Origin: Apricaphanius iberus
Lineage: Eukaryota > Chordata > Actinopteri > Cyprinodontiformes > Aphaniidae
NCBI GenBank assembly: GCA_028564705.1
Contig: JAPXFQ010002467.1
Span: 868,001-932,000, forward strand
Direction of reading: 5' to 3'
Length of the DNA: 64,000 bases
The position numbers and the translations under genes were made by a program. The notes under the pieces were generated by a model that was given only the letters and a program-made list of their open reading frames with translations, was not told the DNA's origin and did not search any database. Below are positions 1-13,200 of this stretch, piece after piece. Position 1 is the first letter of the stretch. Each line of letters starts with the position of its first letter.

Positions 1-173
1 TGGATGGATGACTTATTTGTCATTTTGTTGTTATTTACACAGAAAGGAATCTTGAATAAATGAAGCTACTTTGCTATTGGTATCTGTGTTTTGACTAAAT
101 TACTATATTTAACCCTCGGCCCTATGATACAGTTTAATTTTGGCCCCCTAAGGGAAAAAGTTTGGGCACCCCT
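1..173. mobile_element. Right end of a hAT-like element, cut by the window edge
   Basis: The stretch ends in TTGGGCACCCCTG, the reverse complement of the CAGGGGTG-type terminus carried by the better preserved hAT-like element at 43841-44433. The text just inside ('ggccc...ggccccctaag') is the GC-rich subterminal part typical of that group. The other end lies outside the window, so length and duplication cannot be tested. Confidence 0.45.
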
Positions 174-1820
174 GCTCTACAGTGTGTATATTGATACTAT
201 ATGTGTGTACATAGTGAGTGCCTAAAATTCTATGTTTCTTCACAAACAATATTGCAAAACAAATCTTATTCTGATGCTAATATTCACTTAGAATCAGATC
301 AAATGAATCTTTATGTAACAAGTGCCATTGGCAGCACAAAGTGTTATACAAGATTAAAAACAATATACATCAAACAAAATTAAGTAATAGGAATGTAAAA
401 ATACACTCAGTCATACACCCAATTAGAGAACACCCACCCCGTCAACACACCCGTGCCTCAAGTAATATAAACATGGTCTCCACCCCTTGTTTCTGTTTTA
501 AAATTCTAAACGAAAATATAAAAACATGAATACGTAAACACATAAATCTGGCCGAACACTGCAATGAGGAAACAATATCATGGGAACCACCCGTACCAGG
601 AGCCAGCCCAGCCTCAACCACACCCTGGTCAGTGGAGGCCAGGGACCATACCACAGCCATTGGGCTGCACTGTGGAGCCACCGGCCACCCAGACTAGGTT
701 GATCTCTGCAGCAACAGACACACGGACCAAGCAGACAAAACGCCATGAGGAAAAACACTGGAGTTAAACATTTAAAATCATAAGATAAAATAAAACAAAC
801 TTATCAGGAAGGCCAGCTCTGTTCTAGGATGCAACCTGGATCCAGTGCAGGTGCTGGGAGTCAGAAGGACTCTAGTTAAATAACATCTCTGATGGACAGT
901 CTCCCACCCCATGCATGGAAATGTAGCTGAACTGCAGAGCTCCTTCAGTGACAGACTGCTGCATCCTAGATGCATGAAGGAGCTTTTTCCCACAGGTCCT
1001 TCCTCCCTGCAGCTGTATAGATGTTTACACCATTGCTGCTATTTTGCACTAAATCAACAACACTGTTATAACTCGCACATTACTTTTAACAGACTATTTG
1101 TAATTACTTATTGAAAATTGCACATCTACTCTTCAATTGCACTGCTCCACGCACAATCCGTACTTTGTAACTATAGTGATCTACATTTTTTTTCATTCTT
1201 CTGCAATAATTGTGTGCGTTTTCTGTTCTGTGTCATGTTCTGTCCGTACATCTGTTTTTTTGCTGCTGTTACATCCACATTTCCCCATGTGGGACGATTC
1301 TATTCCATTCTAAAATAAAAACACCTATTATGCCTTCATAGCACAGCTGTAGGCTGACATTACACATAGGGGCACTCATAAAGAGACATCTGAGGGCATT
1401 TGGTTACACTTTATTTCATACAAGGGTAACACAGTAAAGGGGTCTGAACAAAAAGTCACGTCATATTGTCTGATTGAAAAAAAAAACAAAGAATAAAAAA
1501 AGTACGCTTTTCGCTTCCACTGCGAGACAGCGCCGAGGGTTTATGTAACTCTCCCGTATTGACCGTTCAAGATGGTTTTACGACAGTTGTTGTTGTAAAG
1601 CTTTACTTACCACCCAGACGGTGGCGGTCAGCGTTGTAGAGAAAGTCTACTTTACTCTTTAACTTGAACTATTTTAGCTCTTTAATAATACTTAAACGCT
1701 CTAGTGGTGGTAATGCATCACAGAGTTGCTTGCCAACCACCATCACACATCAGGAAGAGAAACAACACCGCTGATACCCCTTTTTTTTAGCAGACTGAGA
1801 GGCGCTGCTCGTTTCTAGTT
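174..1820. other. Intergenic DNA upstream of the first gene
   Basis: No open frame here has exon-like flanks or recognisable protein content. Bases 560-760 are locally GC-rich without a coding signature. The last 300 bases before 1821 presumably hold the promoter and 5' UTR of the following gene, but I see no clear TATA box or other decisive element. Confidence 0.5.
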
Positions 1821-4169
1821 ATGTCGAGCTGTTCACCCGTCCCGTTAACTTTACCTCAGTGGGAAGGAGGCTGTCGGAAAATCCGTTTTATTCACTTAGT
1901 GAACCCAACATCGTTCAGTTTGACCAGCGGTCTCAGCCAGGTAAGATGCTCTGCTGGTTGTTGCATTGGTTGGGGCAAAGACTTGGTTACAGTTGTTATT
2001 TTAAACTATAAAGTAGTGTAATAATTACCATTTACTAATACAACTACAGTTTTTTTTTCTCAGTTTTTAATCTTCTAAATTATACGTTTTTTTTACTTTT
2101 TAATGCACATTCTGTAAAAGTTTTTCTGTTTTCAAATTATCCTACTCAGTTGCACATTCTATTCCGAGAATGCAACTTTATTTTTTTTAAACTATACAGC
2201 ACTTTTTTTTGTGATTTTGTCCGTAATGTACATATATTCTTAATTCTGTTTTAATATTATTTTTCTACATTTCCTGTGTAATCCTAATTGCTGGTGTCAT
2301 CTGACTGCCACATATATATATGCCAGGGTCCAGGGATTCCTCTGTGTTTAGGAGCTGACCTCCTGTCCAATACTGACATCCGGGTAGAAAACCATCCCAG
2401 GTACCACGCAAAGTTTGCCAAGAAAGGACTTTCTACTAAACTACATTTTTCCTCAGGTAAAATGCAGAGCAGATCTTATTCGACTGAACTTAAATCGAGT
2501 TACTATTATTATTTTACCAAATGTATTTTGTTTTTGTTTGTCGCAGCATTCAGATTCCACGGGTTGAGGGTGCCTGCTGCAAATAACAGCTTGTGGTTTT
2601 ATAGCATTCAAGGACTTTTCCGATTGGCTTTTGAGATGTACAATAAGCAGGAGCAGCTTGCAGTGTTGGAGAACTTCCAGGTACATGTGCATGAACCTGA
2701 TGGCAGATTGTTTTATGCAGTCTCTGATTATATTTCAAGTGTTGCTGAAGTCTTTACCTGACCGGATCTTTGGTTATCTTCATTCAACTTCAACCAAGCC
2801 ACGGAGAAAGCACTATTGTCACTATCTGACTTCAATGACTAGAATGGTGTGTAGAATCGCATACCAGCTTTTCAGCATGGTGGTGACAGCATCATGCTGA
2901 GGGCCTGTTTTACTGCAGTGTGAGTTTATTCCAGAAATGTGACGCTGAGGGTCTATCACCAGATATAAGTTAGGATATATGTTGGTATTTGAGCCGGTAT
3001 GTACAATTCTGGCCTTCTTTAGATTTGAGAAAGTCTGCTGTGGCTTTAAATGTTCCAACTCTTGTTTTTTGAAAGTATTAAAGCTGTATATGGTATTACC
3101 AATGTGCATGTATATATAGCAATGAATAGCCAAAAATTATCATGATATTTACAGTATTTCAGCGATAGGTGGATGTACATTTCTTACTGGATATGTTTGT
3201 AGACCTTTGATCATCCTATTAGAAGCAAACTTTGCTCCTCGTGTTTTACCTCTCAACCCAAAGACTTCTTCATAGGTGAAATGTCTTCAACAAACAAGAA
3301 AAGAAGCCCAGCTGCCTTCTGTTTTAGCCCTGGGGATTCCTACTGGATGTGTGTAATGTATGATTTGTATTGTCTTTTCTTTGCAGGATGTTTGGAAATC
3401 ACAGATGAACGAAGCCCCGCTGGAAATTAACTACAGCCTAAGCGTGCAGCTTGACATTCCAGTGTCTCCAAGCGTGGTTGACACGGAGTCAGGGAGTGGA
3501 ACACCTGGACATAATTTTAGCCAGATTGACAGGAACGCCAAGCACGCTTCTGTTAGAGACACAGCTGATACATCAGCAGATCATGATTACTGTACTTTTA
3601 CCAAGCAAAGCTGGCAAACTGAGCAGATCCATCCCCTTGTAGCCACACTCCGAGAAAAGCTGCGCCACTTGGATGACCAGTTCTCCTCCCCACCTCAGAG
3701 CTGCGTGGATCGTCTGGAAACCGTCTTGCTGCTCTTGGAGAACATTGATCGATACATGAAGGGTAGCCTAGATGAAAAGGAGGCAACCGAAGTCGTGTTA
3801 GCGCTACTGACGGCTGGAGACTGGGCCAAAGACTCCGTGTATTCTAGTTACCTGCTCACCCGTATAGGACGGTGGCTCGGGCAGCAGTTTCATGCAGCCA
3901 ACGGCAGCATCAGCCAGAAAGTGGAGGGGTTTAAACTTCAGCACATTGAACGAATCAGTGATTTGCCACCTGCAGAGGAGCTGGCTGCAGAGCTGTTTCC
4001 GGAAGCCATGCAGACCCTGCTGCTGCACTGGATGGGCTTGTGTCACGAGTCGACTGAAGGAAAGAGACACAGCGAATATCCAATCTTGCTTCTTATTCTG
4101 GAGTTTGCAAACCATAACCTCATTACTGGTGTCGCTCATGTGCTCTACTCAAGTCTTATATGTAAATGA
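1821..4169 (+). CDS. Unidentified four-exon gene, 388-residue protein
   Basis: Exons 1821-1940, 2327-2456, 2547-2680 and 3387-4169 join in phase (phases 0, 1, 0) through GT-AG introns into 1,167 nt, 388 residues plus stop. The start ATG follows a purine-poor leader and is the first in the frame. I do not recognise the family. The N-terminal 130 residues look globular (exon 3 reads 'NNSLWFYSIQGLFRLAFEMY'). A polar, serine- and threonine-rich linker follows at about residues 145-205. The last 185 residues are leucine-rich and probably helical, with RLETVLLLLENIDRYMKG and a tail ending LYSSLICK. There is no signal peptide, no evident membrane segment and no zinc motif. Intact phase over four exons argues for a real gene. 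It converges on rsrc2. A genome-maintenance or meiotic role is conceivable but nothing here proves it. Confidence 0.72.
2868..2915 (+). mobile_element. Possible Tc1-like fragment in intron 3 of the unidentified gene
   Basis: The bases around 2873-2905 (CATGGTGGTGACAGCATCATG) resemble the conserved Tc1 transposase stretch that encodes a HGGxSxM motif. The same motif appears in the better Tc1-like remnant at 59000-59640. No terminal repeats are visible, so this is a short, old fragment at best. Confidence 0.3.
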
Positions 4170-4249
4170 ACGGAGATTTCCGTGGACCTAACAATTTTAT
4201 ACACTATCCTTACAGATGATATTTGTCTGCTAAGTACTTCTTTACAAAC

Positions 4250-4255
4250 AATAAA
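4250..4255 (+). promoter_or_regulatory. Polyadenylation signal of the unidentified gene
   Basis: AATAAA lies 81 bases after the stop codon. A second AATAAA at 4542-4547 is an alternative. Between 4170 and 4880 I see only AT-rich, 3'-UTR-like sequence and no further exon. Confidence 0.5.
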
Positions 4256-4880
4256 TAATTTTCATTCCTTAGTTTTCAGGATTACTGCAGGTTAGGGATT
4301 GGTATTATAAATGGTCTATAAAAGCTTCCTTTACTGTTCTTTACAATTTATATATCGTGACTGTGGCTAAACATAAGTTGCACAATATGGTGGATTTTTT
4401 TGTATTTTCTTTATGTGGAGTATATTTAAAATTATACTGTGGAAACACCTGTGATATGATTCATCATTTTAAAGTTTGCGTTGAAAATGTGAATTAGGTG
4501 CGTTTCAATGCAATCAAGCATTTTAGCGAGATCTGTTTTGTAATAAATTTGAATTTGAACACTGACTTTTAACTGCATTTACGATTCATAGCAGGCTTAT
4601 TTCTTTGAACGTTTGATGCAATTTCTTTTTTATATGGAAAAAAAGAAAAGATGGAAAAAACTGAAGGATGTTGAACTTCTCACCTCCTGTTTTGGGGTTT
4701 GGTGTACTTTTTCCCTCCAAATCTTGGGGGAAATACTTTCGATAGTTCCTTTTTTCCGCCTAGAACTCCAAAGTGAAGCGATGAAGGGAAGACCTTTACA
4801 TCATATTCTGTATAAATTAATGTGTTGTGTTAACTTTGTCAACAAAATTGGGAACAACTCTGGATTTAATGAATAAGATT

Positions 4881-5224
4881 CAGGACCCGTGTCAAAGTCA
4901 AGGCCCCGGGGCCAATTCCAGCCCGCCATGGCCATTGTTGCGGCCCTCTAAGCTGCAGAGGACCATATAAATAGAACTTTTAAGTTCTCTTTATATGCAC
5001 CTAAATACCCTTTTTATCACTCAAATCAGTGTTTATTTGAACAGTCCCAAATTAGATCATTATGAAAAGATTTTCAGTATCATTTAATTTTAAGAAGTAC
5101 TTGTCGAGACAGATATTTATTCATGTTTTAGCGGTTTGTTAAATTTAGTTTTATCAATACTTTCTGCCACAGGACATTCATTATCTTTATGTGGCCCAAA
5201 ATGGAAATGAGTTTGACATCTCTG
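4881..5224 (+). mobile_element. hAT-like MITE, plus copy of a two-copy local family
   Basis: It begins CAGGACCCGTGTCAAAGTC and ends GAGTTTGACATCTCTG, giving imperfect terminal inverted repeats around a GTGTCAAACTC core. The internal motif of GGCCCTCT, then AGAGGACCAT and TAGAAC, also occurs in inverse orientation in the copy at 7645-7979, so both belong to one family of about 340 bp. No clear 8-bp target duplication survives. Confidence 0.6.
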
Positions 5225-5883
5225 ACTTAGGAGGTCCGATGAATGCGGGAGATAAGCACCAGCCCTCCTCCCTGCGACCGCTAGAGCAGCGATTCCCAAC
5301 CTGGGGTATGTGTACCCAGAGTGACACATTAACACATTACAGGGGGCGCGTGGAAACATCTAGAGGTGTCCGGCTTTCAACAGTATTCACTGCGCCCTGG
5401 TAAAAATATGTGTTTTAATAAATACCCAAATGAAAAATAAACCCAGCAGAGGATTAGTCTGGAGAACACACATCTATCAGGGCTTATCAGATATAAGGTA
5501 ACTCATTGATTGGTTGAATGAAGACAAAGTTAAACTGATAGTGATTTTATTTTTTATTTAAATGCTATTCAAAGGAGGCCCTGTTCTTGTAATAAAATGC
5601 TTCAGAAATAAATGTTTAAGTTAGAGAGATACAGTATTTTCATTTATTAATCTGTTGTGCTTTCCATTTTGGAAAACCAACACACTTGACAATGGGAGGT
5701 TTAGGCATGCTAACAAGGGTAAAATACAAGAACGGAGACTCTAAACTCCTAAACAGCTCAAATCTAGGTTCAAAAACCGTAGAATAAAACTGAAGATGAC
5801 TAAAGTATTAAATCAAATGCTATTGATTGAATGCCGTTTCGTAGGACACAAAGAGATACATGAAACGTTTTTTCAACACAAAA
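5225..5883. other. Intergenic DNA between the two convergent genes
   Basis: AT-rich sequence with no exon-like reading frame. It lies between the 3' end of the unidentified plus-strand gene and the polyadenylation signal of rsrc2. Confidence 0.45.
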
Positions 5884-5889
5884 TTTATT
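5884..5889 (-). promoter_or_regulatory. rsrc2: Polyadenylation signal of rsrc2
   Basis: TTTATT on the plus strand reads AATAAA on the minus strand, about 470 bases past the rsrc2 stop codon. This would give a 3' UTR of roughly 0.5 kb (5870-6356), in which no other exon is seen. Confidence 0.5.
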
Positions 5890-6356
5890 ATACATGTGAA
5901 GCATTTCAAGCTCAGTTCAATCTAAAGCAGTCCTGGAGACAAGTGTTTACAATAACCCATGATTGATTATTTTCCCATTGAGAAATGAAGATGGGGATTC
6001 CAACAATGCTACCTCTGACCTTGTATGTCCTTTGCTAAATGGATGTAAACAATGTCCACTTAAACCACATCGTATTCTGAGAACCACACATCAGTAAATG
6101 TTTTTCATAAAAAAAGAACGAAATCACATTATGGAAAAGAAATATCTACTTCACCCTCGCATCAAGCGGTCAAGAAGATGCTTACAGATTATTAAACACT
6201 GAGACAAACTCAGCGTCTTACTATATACATTACAATTTTACAATTTATGAGGCTTTTGTCTATAAATATTTTACAGATTCAGAGGAACATCCATGCAAGC
6301 TCGAGGGCTAGCGATGAATTATGTGACGAGATGAGGACGGGTGCCGACGTCCAGCA

Positions 6357-7261
6357 CTAGACAGAATCCATTCCACGAGAGAAAGAGGAGGAAAAGCCGA
6401 GGCCCATCCCTCTCTGGGTGTGCGTCTGAGACCGAGCCATCTCGTACTGAACATCGAGGTTCTTGAACATCTCCTCTTGCTTCTGAAGAGTCTTCAAGCC
6501 TTCTTCGTTGAGTTTTTTGGCAGCTTCTGCATCCTCCTCACCCTGTAAACACATTAAGTCCCTCTTTAATCTAAAGTTGAAAACCAAAAAAATTTTTTTA
6601 ATAATGAAGGAAAACGGGGTTTACCTTTATACCCATTAGCTTGCGAAATTTAACATTCTGATCCTTGTTTCCGAAGTTTAATTTCTCCCACAACTCGGCT
6701 GTTTGCGACTTTTCCTTCAAAAAGAAACAAGCCAAAGAATGAGTTTCACAAAGCTCTACACAATCATCATTGAAATCACACTTCATGTTTCCAGAGAAAA
6801 AGACTAGAGGAATAAAGACAAATATACCCCATCCTTCTTTCCCTGCCATAGCATTTTCCTCTTTTTCTCCTGCTCTGCAAACTTCATGGGGTTGACGGCG
6901 GATGGGTTATAATAACTGGGGACGGCGATGCCAGTCTCAGCGAGGGTTTTGGCTTGAAGGGCTGCCATCTGTGCAGCCATGGCAATCTGAGGCGTGACCT
7001 GCGTCCCAGAGGCCAACAGGGCCGCCACGTTTAGGGCGGGGTTTGAGGCGGCCGCTGCAGCAGCAGCCGCAATGGGGGCAGCCACAACTGAGGTGGGCAG
7101 ACAGATTGGCGTAAGCACCAGGATCTCAACACAAACATCAGCAATTTGACAGCTACTACAGCAATATTATATCACCTGCAGCCATTTCTTGCTGTTGCTG
7201 CTGCTGTTTCTCCAACATATCCTTCTCTTTCTGCTCCTGTAGTTTCTTGGCTCTCTCTAGT
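6357..7261 (-). CDS. rsrc2: rsrc2 3' coding exons (coiled coil to C terminus)
   Basis: Coding exons in transcription order: 7176-7261 (coiled coil, starts phase 2 and ends phase 1), 6828-7087 (alanine run, then the conserved VAALLASGTQVTPQ block and LWQGKKDG), 6625-6714 (EKSQTAELWEKLNFGNKDQN to LMGIK) and 6357-6542 (GEEDAEAAKKLNEEG to the stop). All have GT-AG borders and phases agree. The most conserved part of the protein lies here, residues about 202-408. Confidence 0.93.
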
Positions 7262-10200
7262 CTGGAAAGAAGAAAATAAATCTTCTGAAAGACATGGACC
7301 CTGTTTGGCTACATTTTATATGGAATCAACCTAATTATCAGGGTTCAAATTCTCTCAATTCAAGATCCAGCACATTTCCAGTTGGAAACATTTCTTTTAG
7401 TTAAAAATAAAAACATTTTCAGAGGAAATAAATAAGTAAATAAATAAATCCAGTGGTCCCAAATATTTCTCATTAACAAATTCCAGACTTAGTATTCCAA
7501 AGTTCACAGTCCTTTTTTTATTTTTAAAGGCAAATATTTCTACAGTATGTAGCCTTTAAATGAAAGGATGGACATGAGGAGAGACGTTGAGGATGGAACA
7601 AAGAAAAGACACAAACAATAAGGTAGACAGAATAATGTTTAGACGAGGAGTGTCAAACTCATTTCCAATTGTGGCCAAATCAAGATCATGTATGTCCTCA
7701 AAGGGCAGCTGGTGGCAGAAAGTAGTGATAAAACTATCTTTAAAAAAGCGTTAAAATATAAAATATCTGTCTCTGCATTCCACAGGTACTTCTTAAAATT
7801 AAATAATACTGAACAATGACACGATTGAGGACTATTCATATAAACTCTGATTTGATTGATCAAATAGCACGCGAGTAGAACTTAAAGGTTCTATTCTTAT
7901 GGTCCTCTAGAGTGTAGAGGGCCACATAAAGAGCTAATGCGGCCCGGATTTGGCCCCCGTGCCTTGAGTTTGACACCTGTGAATTAGACAATAAACCATC
8001 CTTTTATATATACATTTACTTTTTACACAGTAGAAAAACACTTAAATCCAATTGCATATTTATTCCAGAGTATGTAGGAACCTCGTCTCTCAGATTCCCC
8101 AAATAAAAAAGCAAAACAAAAAGCAGAAATTGACTTGCTGTCAGTGTGGTGTAAAGCTCTATCCTAGCTTATTTTGCACTGAACAATCTTAGATCAGCTC
8201 TATTAAGTCAGTTTGAAATCTGTGATTTATGCCATTTATGTATAGAATTAAGTATAACATTTGTGTGTTAATTCTAAACCAGGCTCATTTTAAGCACCAA
8301 ATTATAAATAATTGAGCCAAGAGAGAAACAAGGATAAAAAGCTGCAAAATCATTTACAAGGAGGGATTTCCTTCTGGGTTCTCTCCAGTGAGTTAAAAAA
8401 TAAAAATATCAATGATTTATAACTAAAGTCTTGAAACTCATACTCAGTTTTCTGCTTTCCATATTTGTCCAGATTTAAATGTTTAATCAAATTGCATACT
8501 TCTCAAAACTGCCTAAGAGCTATTCTTACAGTACCCAGAGAACAAAATTGCGTAATTTACATTCAAATAATGAAAACATCCCTTTGGATGGTTCCACTTT
8601 ACCTTCTGGCTAAAGCCTCTTGTGCATCCATAGCTGTGTTTCGCCCACGGAAAACCAAAGGACTAATAGACCTGCTTAAACTCTTTCTGTGCACTTTCTC
8701 AATCCTCTTCTTCCGCTCCCTGGAGCAATAATCAACGGTAAGTTAAGATGAATAGTAAAAGTTACGATAAGTGATTTGATTTGATGACGCTCACCTGCTT
8801 TTGCTACGGCTTCTGCTGTGGTGACAATGTTTGGGTCTTGAACCTGAACGAGATCTGGGCTTCTTCTTCCTGTCCCGGCTGCGTGATCTGGAGCGTCGCT
8901 GATCCCGGCTTCTGCTGTGATGTCGTCTGCGGTTACAAAATAAGAGGATAAAGAAAGAAAGAAGGAATTACATAAATAAAACCCGGATTTTAATCAGTTG
9001 TTTTTTTCTAAATCCCAGTTTTTAGCTTACTGTAGCTGAAGCCTTTTCATAAGTTTGTCTGCTGTTTATACTTATTGCTTTTCTTAATAAGTAGGAAAGA
9101 AAGAGGGGAAAAAAACATAAATCGAATTAAAAAAATAATAAAATCAGAGATTTTATTTTTAGTCCTTATCGCCCAGCCCTATTTTATTTTAGAATAATAT
9201 TCAAGTACTTGTTTTTTCTGAAACAGGACAACACGTTCAGACATGCTTTGTAACTCATTGGTAATACTTTGGGTGGAGAAAACTACAAATCCATAACCAA
9301 TACCATAACCCATCTGTATCAAGGGAAATTGTTGTGATGCAACGATACTAGGGTTGGGCGATGTCCCCCAAATATGGAGTTTACGATGTTAACATTAAAA
9401 CATCGCGATGGACGACGACATTGTCTATCAGAACAACCCTGTTTTCAAACCGATATGATACCCATATCTGGATCTGAGTACCCGCCGATAAAAAAAAAAG
9501 TAGCAATGTCGATACTTCTACCAAATAATGCAATGATTCGGAAGACAGGCTTTATTTTCTTATCTACTTGTCACAACAAATGATGGTAAATTGGATAAAA
9601 TATTAAATAAAGAACAAAGATGAACACAAAACTTACATTTCAAGTCGAAATAAAAAAAATTATCTTAAAAAATTGGAGCGTTTCCACAATTTAAGTAACG
9701 GTTCTTAGCATCAATTAACTTTAATGAGTACATAAGAGCGGTATGGGTCCGATAACAGTATTGGTGCATACTAGGGATGCACCAATACCGATACTGGTAT
9801 CGGCCCCGATACTGCCTAATGTACTGCTATCAGTATCGGTTAAACTTAATCGATACCATGAACTGATACTCAAAATGGGGGAAATCTGCTACAAATTCAC
9901 CAAAAAAGATTAAATTTTCACTTGAAATTTTATGTTTGTGGTAATGTTATATTTTACATCTGTTATTTTGTCTCAGTTATGCTTACTTTGTAAAGTCTGG
10001 TGCCTTTAGTCTCTTCAAGAAAGGCCCCAGAAGTTATAAAGTTTATTAATTCAACAATATGTGGCAAGGTAAACAACGAGGGCCCTGGCGGGATTCAATC
10101 CCACGACTCCCAGGTGAAGGTCATGTGCGCTAACCAAAGGGATATCCCTGTGGCCAAGCAGCCAGAGCACATGATCTATCGGAGCCATAGTGACAGGACC

Positions 10201-13200
10201 TCCACACTGTCACAAATAGTATCGGATCGGTATCGGGTATCGACAGATACACAAAATCCAGCCATCGGTACTGGGATTGAAAAAGTCGGATCGGTGCATC
10301 CTTAGTACATACCGAGAAATCGTCCATGAAACAAGGTACTTATTTATCAGTCTAACTAACCTCTCTCTTGAGTGTGACCTGGACAAGCTCCGTCCCCTTG
10401 AAGACTTCCGTTCCTTCCGCCTGGATCGCTCTTCTCCATTCTCTGCTGGATGTCTTTCCTGCTCTTGATGATCATCCGATTTTCTGTGAGATTTTGATGG
10501 CTTCTCTGAATCCCTTTTTCGTGCCTGTTTTAAGAAGAAGTTGTCTCTTTCAGGAAATAGTGCAACAAAAAGAGTTAGTACCATGGCTTAAAGAAAAGTG
10601 TTTATTAAAAAAAAAGTTAAAAAAAAAAAAAGTCTGACAACATGAATTGACCTTGTCCTTTCGAAACCCATTTTTATAAAAATAACAACTCTTAGATAAT
10701 GATCGTAAATGTGGGTATTTCTCAGTATGCACTGTTTTGGCTGCATTGACGAAGAAACCAAAGAATAGCAACAGAAACAAATGAAGCCAGCCTTTTTTGG
10801 AGCCTTTAGCTTGATTGAACTCATCTGCATGCAAATGTTAAGTTCTGATTATCAAGGCAGGAACTTCAAATTAGTGTTAAAAATGTATTAACAATTCAAT
10901 GCAACCTAAACACTTTGAATTGGACCAACTCAAAGGTTAAAAATAGGGATGGGCATCCAACTGGTACTGTGCTCAAGTTTAAAGCATTTAGAGATGCAGT
11001 GAATGCCCATTCCTAGCTGCAAGAGATGACAAGAGTTAATGCCACTTTTTCTACAAATATTGTGAGACAAATAGAGGAGTTTGAATGGCAGATAGTTACC
11101 TGTCCCAGTAGTAGGCATATTATTTTGCTATGTCAGCAGGGTCCTCTGTTCAGTCTCTTCGTGCATTAGCACGCTGAGTATGATTTATTGTAGAAATGTT
11201 ATCATGTGATCTCCACACAGGATTTAACAAAATAAAAGGAAAAAAAAAAATCTATTTTTCACCAATTTCTATGTTTACAATAATCACAAATATCCAAGGA
11301 CACAAGCTTCCTGCGATACATGTGAGCATTAGGAGGGCAAAAAAGTATCCTTGTGACATGAGCCTGTAGTCTTCTTTTATTTGTTCTGAGCTTTGGCTAT
11401 ACTAAAACTGCTGAACTTAGGCACCACATACTCACCATGACCTAAAACTAGCAACTAATGTCCTTTAAAAATCAAATTAAAAAAGGCTTTTCATTAAATG
11501 AATTGAATGTTTTAATTACCTCTTTGCTCCTGCTGCGACTCCGTCTATATTTTCTGTCACCTGGAAAAAACAGAACACAGATTCTGTTCAGAAAACAAGT
11601 CATAGAACCCATAGAAAATGAGTGCATAACAATTCCACACACATAAAAGCTCTGAGGGGAACAGATAATTCAAGATATGCAACATGCTTCCATAATGACC
11701 TTTGTAAAGTAGCTATGGCTAGGTGATATTTCTTAAAAATTAAATCTCAGATTTTTTTTCCATTCCAAATTCAATTTTGATTGCTTTTTTTTCTACCTGT
11801 GTTTTCATAAAAAGAAATTGCATGTGACAAAAATACTTTTTAAACTTGCTTTTATTTCAATCATCCCATCCCAGAGCTGACCTGAATTCAAAATGCAACT
11901 AAAAACAAGCTGTAAAGTATCCTTGTAAAACAGGCTGGACGATAATTCGATAGCAATATATATCGATCGATAGACCTGTGGTGCGATAGAAAAAAAAGGG
12001 GTCGATAAAAAAAAAAAGTTTCCCCTCATTTTTTAATTACAGCCTATCAGGCAGCTTAATACAACAACCATTACTTACGCCAAACGAATCATTAATGCTG
12101 AAACATGCAGCTCTGTTATCCACCTTTCAAATCACAAAAAGGATTAAATAATATGAGATGAAAAGGAATTTTTTGATTGTCCCTAAGCGAACCATCGCCG
12201 TAACTTTGCCGCGGTCAGATCTCACAGCAAGGGAGCAGCGGAGGACGTTGTTCTGGATAAATGGTTCAGTGGCTCAGGTAAAGGTTTTGTCCCATTTTGA
12301 ACCGATCCTCGACGCACTAAAAACCAAATCATAGCGATAATAAACAAAACATAATACTACCATCAGCTGTCTTAAGCAGGACTCCCAACTCGCTACGAAT
12401 CTGTTACAGAGAGACACAGGAAATGTACCCAGGTCGCATTGCTAATAACACCCGTGGCTTTCAAAATGTCCCCTTGGTTCTTCTCCCAGTCCTCAAAAAC
12501 AAACAAAACAAAAAAACGCTTTAAAAAACACAACGGGGTTGGATAGACCTGCTGGCTTCAGCTCTCAGTGACTGATTGGACTGCAGTGTTCTGGGCTCCG
12601 TCTACACTCTGATCACGAGCTGGTTAGCTTTAGCTAACAGCTGAACCAGAGCTGAAGTGAATTTGAATAAGCTTTATTGATAAACTAATCCAAAGGTTCC
12701 CACCATTAATGTTATAAAGTTTCATAAAATGTTTAAAAAATTAAAAAGCACCAAGATAAGACTTTAATTTAAATTACTAACATAATTAGAATATATATAT
12801 AAATTAGGGCTGGGACTTTAACGCGTTAAGATTAATTAATTACACAAAAATAACTCGTAAATTTTTTTTTTACCGCATTTTAATCGCACCTATTTATGCA
12901 CCGCAGCCTTCCAGCGATGGTGCACAGAGAAAGGCGCAGATCCCGTTTCGTGTCCACTAAGCCGCGTGCTGTCGTTCCTCCAGCAGCTGATGGACAGAAA
13001 TTGAGCTTTTACTACAGCTAAAATTATGCTGCAGCTATTTCTTCCTGTCATGAAGGTTTTGGTGATGGAGCGGTCTCATCTACTCTGTCACTGCGTGCTC
13101 TCTCGTGTTACGTGGCGCACACGGCTGCACTAGCGCTGCTTCCAGCTATTTCCTCCGGACTCGATCCTCCAAAGAATCTCAGGACTCATTCCACAAGAGG

